DNA of 64,000 nt from Berryella wangjianweii (GTDB lineage Bacteria > Actinomycetota > Coriobacteriia > Coriobacteriales > Eggerthellaceae): NCBI GenBank assembly GCA_013201155.1, contig CP053716.1:1736001-1800000 (forward strand), read 5' to 3'. A program made the position numbers and the translations under genes. The notes below the pieces were generated by a model, which saw only the letters and a list, made by a program, of their open reading frames with translations, was not told the DNA's origin and made no database searches. Of this stretch, positions 61,064 through 64,000 are shown piece after piece. Position 1 is the first letter of the stretch. Each line of letters opens with the position of its first letter.

Positions 61064-61163
61064 ACAGGGGAGCTTGCGTACGCCTGCGGGCGGCGGTGGG
61101 CTGAGAAAGGGCGCGTCAATCGCCCTGACCCTTGAACCTGCTTTGGATAATGCCAACGAAGGG
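61064..61163 (+). promoter_or_regulatory. TPP riboswitch (THI element)
   Basis: Conserved aptamer parts occur in order: AGGGGAGC, GGGCTGAGAAAGGGC, GACCCTTGAACCTG and GGATAATGCCAACGAAGGGA. The ribosome binding site AAGGGAG of thiC is the last part of the aptamer itself, 7 bases before its ATG, and no terminator follows. Bound TPP would hide the site, so control of translation is likely. Confidence 0.96.
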
Positions 61164-61170
61164 AGCTTTC

Positions 61171-62466
61171 ATGACGCAGATCGATTCCGCGCGCGCAGGT
61201 GTCGTGACCGACCAGATGAAGGTGGTGGCTCTAAGCGAGCACCTGTCACCCGAGCACGTCAGGCAGCAGGTAGCCTGCGGGCGCATCGCCATTCCCGCCA
61301 ACGTGAACCACGCCTCGCTGTCGCCGGTGGGCGTGGGCGAGGGCCTGCGCACCAAGGTGAACGTGAATCTGGGCGTGTCGGCCGACCGCGCGGACTTTCC
61401 CGAAGAGCGCCGCAAGGTGCGCATTGCCCTGGAATACGGTGCCGAGTCGATCATGGACCTGTCAAACTGCGGCAAGACCCATGCCTTTCGCTCGTGGCTG
61501 ATTGAGCGCTCGCCGGCCATGGTGGGCACGGTGCCGCTGTACGACGCGATCGGCTATCTTGAGAAGGGCCTGGCCGACATCACGGCTGACGACTTCCTGC
61601 GCGTGGTGGAGGCCCATGCCCGCGATGGCGTGGACTTCATGACCATCCACGCGGGGCTCACGCGACGGGCCGTGGCGTCGTTCATGGCCACGGGCCGCTC
61701 GCTGAACATCGTGAGCAGGGGAGGGTCGCTGGTGTTCGCCTGGATGCAGGAGACGGGCAACGAGAACCCCTTCTACGAGCGCTATGACGACCTGCTGGAC
61801 ATTCTGCATGAACATGACGTCACCATCAGCCTGGGCGACGCCCTGCGTCCGGGGTGCGTCGATGACGCCACCGACGCTGCGCAGATCAGCGAGTTGATCG
61901 AGCTGGGAATCCTTACCAAGCGCGCCTGGGACCGCGGGGTGCAGGTGATGGTGGAGGGTCCGGGGCATGTGCCGCTGAACCAGATCGAGGCGAACGTGCG
62001 CCTGCAGAAGCGCCTGTGCCATGGCGCGCCCTTCTACGTGCTGGGGCCGCTGGTCACCGATATCGCGCCCGGCTACGACCACATCACCGCAGCGATCGGC
62101 GGGGCGGTGGCCGCCGCCAGCGGGGCCGACTTCCTGTGCTACGTGACGCCCGCCGAGCACTTGCGCCTGCCGGACGTCGATGACGTGCGCGAGGGCGTGA
62201 TCGCCACGAAGATCGCAGCTCATGCAGCAGATTTGGCCAAGGGTGTACCCCATGCCGCCGACGCCGACGCGCGCATGGCCGCGGCGCGTCGCGTGCTGGA
62301 TTGGGATGCCATGTTCGAGGTGGCCATCGATCCCGTGAAGCCGCGCGCCTACTTCGAGAGCAGCCCGCCGGCGATCGAGGGCACGTGCACCATGTGCGGC
62401 GACATGTGCGCGGTGCGCACGGTGAACCAGGCCCTTGAGAAGCTGGATGCATGTTCGCCCGACTAG
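61171..62466 (+). CDS. thiC: Phosphomethylpyrimidine synthase ThiC, short form
   Basis: A 431-residue radical SAM enzyme that rearranges aminoimidazole ribotide into the thiamine pyrimidine HMP-P. Typical stretches are [68 protein letters not shown] and [15 protein letters not shown]. The C-terminal cluster motif is CTMCGDMC, spaced CX2CX3C rather than the CX2CX4C of E. coli ThiC. It lacks the N-terminal extension of the long form. A TPP riboswitch controls it. Confidence 0.96.
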   Translation: MTQIDSARAGVVTDQMKVVALSEHLSPEHVRQQVACGRIAIPANVNHASLSPVGVGEGLRTKVNVNLGVSADRADFPEERRKVRIALEYGAESIMDLSNCGKTHAFRSWLIERSPAMVGTVPLYDAIGYLEKGLADITADDFLRVVEAHARDGVDFMTIHAGLTRRAVASFMATGRSLNIVSRGGSLVFAWMQETGNENPFYERYDDLLDILHEHDVTISLGDALRPGCVDDATDAAQISELIELGILTKRAWDRGVQVMVEGPGHVPLNQIEANVRLQKRLCHGAPFYVLGPLVTDIAPGYDHITAAIGGAVAAASGADFLCYVTPAEHLRLPDVDDVREGVIATKIAAHAADLAKGVPHAADADARMAAARRVLDWDAMFEVAIDPVKPRAYFESSPPAIEGTCTMCGDMCAVRTVNQALEKLDACSPD

Positions 62467-62679
62467 GGGCGATGCCGTACGAGACGCCAAGCGCAGACGC
62501 TCCGGCACTCGCGCCATTCCCTGCAGAGGGCCCCGGGCGGGTTCCGTTGCCCTTCTGGCGGCCGCACAGCATGCAGCCGCGCACGGGTTTTCAGGTGGGA
62601 TGAGCGCGATCGCCGGGTGCGGGCTTGCCTCCGAACGTCGGGCGATATGGGAATGCGAATGCGGTGAAGGGACAGTCAG

Positions 62680-63471
62680 ATGAGGTCGGTGCTGAGCATT
62701 GCGGGGTCGGATTCCAGCGGAGGCGCGGGAATCCAGGCGGACATCAAGACGATCGAGGCCTGCGGCCTGTTCGCCCAGACGGCGGTGTGCGCGCTGACGG
62801 CTCAGAACACCCTGGGCGTGAACGGGGTGCTGGACGTGCCCGCGACGTTCGTCGCGCAGCAGATCGACGCGGTGTTCAGCGACATTCGTCCCGACGCGGT
62901 GAAGGTGGGCATGCTGTCGAGCCCCGAGGTGGTGGAGGTTGTCGCGTCCTCGATCGAGCGATGGGGGCCGATTCCCTTGGTGGTCGATCCCGTGATGATA
63001 TCCACCAGCGGCGCTTCGCTGATCTCGTCCGAGGCGTTCGAGGCGCTGTGCGCCGACTTGCTGCCGCTGGCCACGCTGATCACGCCGAACATTCCCGAGG
63101 CCGAGGCGCTGCTGGGCGCGGGCATCGCCACCGAGCTTTCTCAGGAGCGCGCCGCTCAGCAGCTCGCGCGCCGATTCGACTGCGCGGTGCTGGTGAAGGG
63201 CGGACATGGGCTCAACGATGCCAACGATGTGCTGGCCTTGCCGCTGGGCGGGGCGCGGTGGCTTCGGGCGCCGCGCATCGACAATCCGAACACCCACGGC
63301 ACGGGCTGCACGCTGTCGTCGGCCATCGCCTGCGGCCTGGCCGAGGGGCGCACTATCGCGGCTGCGGTGCGGGAGGCGAAGGACTATCTTTCGGGCGCGC
63401 TTTCCGCGGGTCTTGACCTGGGAAAGGGGTCGGGACCGCTCATGCACTTCTGGCAGCATGCGCAGCGGTAG
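62680..63471 (+). CDS. thiD: Hydroxymethylpyrimidine (phosphate) kinase
   Basis: A 263-residue ribokinase-like enzyme that phosphorylates HMP and HMP-P to HMP-PP for thiamine synthesis. SIAGSDSSGGAGIQADIKT at the start, VKVGMLSS, VVDPVMISTSGASLI and the anion-hole stretch NTHGTGCTLSSAIA are conserved. GAAGGGA lies before the ATG. It follows thiC after 213 bp with no terminator seen; shared control by the riboswitch is possible. No ThiE is fused. Confidence 0.95.
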   Translation: MRSVLSIAGSDSSGGAGIQADIKTIEACGLFAQTAVCALTAQNTLGVNGVLDVPATFVAQQIDAVFSDIRPDAVKVGMLSSPEVVEVVASSIERWGPIPLVVDPVMISTSGASLISSEAFEALCADLLPLATLITPNIPEAEALLGAGIATELSQERAAQQLARRFDCAVLVKGGHGLNDANDVLALPLGGARWLRAPRIDNPNTHGTGCTLSSAIACGLAEGRTIAAAVREAKDYLSGALSAGLDLGKGSGPLMHFWQHAQR

Positions 63472-63654
63472 CGCGCGACTGCCAAGGACGCAGGCCGGCG
63501 GCTGAGCCTCACGGTGCGGTGATGGCTTCAGGCGCAACGGCGCCCAGCCCCGATGCCGCCTTTACGGCGCCATGAGAGGCCCGATGAGACCGCCGGGCAC
63601 TGAGCTGCGTCAGCGCCCGGACCAAAGCGCGGGCTTCGCCCTGCGGCGCGGCAA

Positions 63655-64000
63655 TCAGCCCAGATATGCCGCGTAGAACGCATAGCGCGCGACAGACACG
63701 CCTGCTATCACGCAGACGCAGGCCAGCATGTCTTTCCAGACCGCAGGTCGCAAACGGGCTGCATACAGGGCAGCGGTGTGGGCAGCCGGTGCCAGCACGA
63801 TGGCCGTGATGAACGGCGCCGCCGAAAGCCCCAGGCTGCTGAAGTGGATTGCAACGGCGACCAGCGTCAACGCAAGCAGGGCCTCGATCGCGCCAGTCGC
63901 AGCCCGATAGCCCTTGCTCTGATGGGCGCCGCTCTTCACGGCGGCCCAAAGCGCGGTTCCCATCGCCATGTCGCCCACCACGAACAGCGGGATGGTCGCG
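63655..64000 (-). CDS. Integral membrane protein, DmsC-like anchor subunit (partial)
   Basis: The 3' part of a minus-strand gene that runs past the right edge; 115 residues are visible. Four hydrophobic segments are seen (LFVVGDMAMGTALWAA, ALLALTLVAVAIHFSSLG, APFITAIVLAPAAHTAALY, DMLACVCVIAGVSVARYAFY). The C-terminal part resembles DmsC-type membrane anchors of molybdopterin oxidoreductases, which are numerous in this class, but the match is by impression only. Frame and stop are clear; the function is tentative. Confidence 0.5.
   Translation of the reverse strand, partial: ATIPLFVVGDMAMGTALWAAVKSGAHQSKGYRAATGAIEALLALTLVAVAIHFSSLGLSAAPFITAIVLAPAAHTAALYAARLRPAVWKDMLACVCVIAGVSVARYAFYAAYLG

Overview
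The window is GC-rich bacterial chromosome, most likely from a member of class Coriobacteriia (Actinomycetota), perhaps Eggerthellaceae or a neighbouring family. The evidence is the actinobacterial division set (SepF, DivIVA/Wag31, FtsQ and FtsZ with no FtsA), the order tRNA-Tyr/Thr/Met-tuf-rpmG-tRNA-Trp-secE-nusG-rplK-rplA, pyruvate:ferredoxin oxidoreductase as the central anaerobic enzyme, and Tat-type NlpC/P60 proteins. The family assignment is inference. No plasmid, phage, insertion sequence or CRISPR array was seen.

Layout. 1-9.98 kb is a sialic acid/amino-sugar catabolic locus: nagA (cut by the left edge) faces a minus-strand operon running substrate-binding lipoprotein, permease, fused permease-ATPase, ATPase, NanA-like aldolase, ROK kinase, NanE. 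Import, lyase, kinase, epimerase and deacetylase together would turn sialic acid into glucosamine-6-phosphate. 10.4-18.4 kb holds an orphan Vsr-type nicking endonuclease, pyruvate:ferredoxin oxidoreductase, an aspartate aminotransferase and PutP. 18.5-23.0 kb is a translation/transcription block read rightward from a strong promoter. 23.3-27.2 kb carries map, murJ and nadK.

27.4-37 kb is a cell-envelope region: two tandem NlpC/P60 hydrolases flanking a remnant of a cell-wall-binding (CWB2) gene, an ATP-grasp ligase divergent from an AsnB-type amidotransferase and a membrane acyltransferase, then a DUF1846 protein and a XerC-type recombinase. 38.4-59.9 kb is an almost complete division and cell wall cluster: mraZ, rsmH, ftsL-like, ftsI, murE, murF, mraY, murD, ftsW, murG, murC, murB, ftsQ, ftsZ, pgeF, yggS, sepF, proC, yggT, divIVA and a DUF167 gene. 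The mraZ promoter carries three spaced TGGGN repeats, which points to autoregulation by MraZ.

59.9-64 kb holds RNase P RNA on the minus strand, thiamine pyrophosphokinase, a TPP riboswitch with thiC, thiD, and at the right edge part of a membrane protein gene on the minus strand.

No single clearly new system stands out. The items most worth a second look are the ATP-grasp/AsnB/acyltransferase group, the C-terminally extended ribosomal protein L11, the KTS (not KTG) motif of FtsI, the terminator-like hairpin just after the promoter of the DUF1846 gene, and the orphan Vsr with a low-complexity tail. All functions are read from sequence patterns without database searches.
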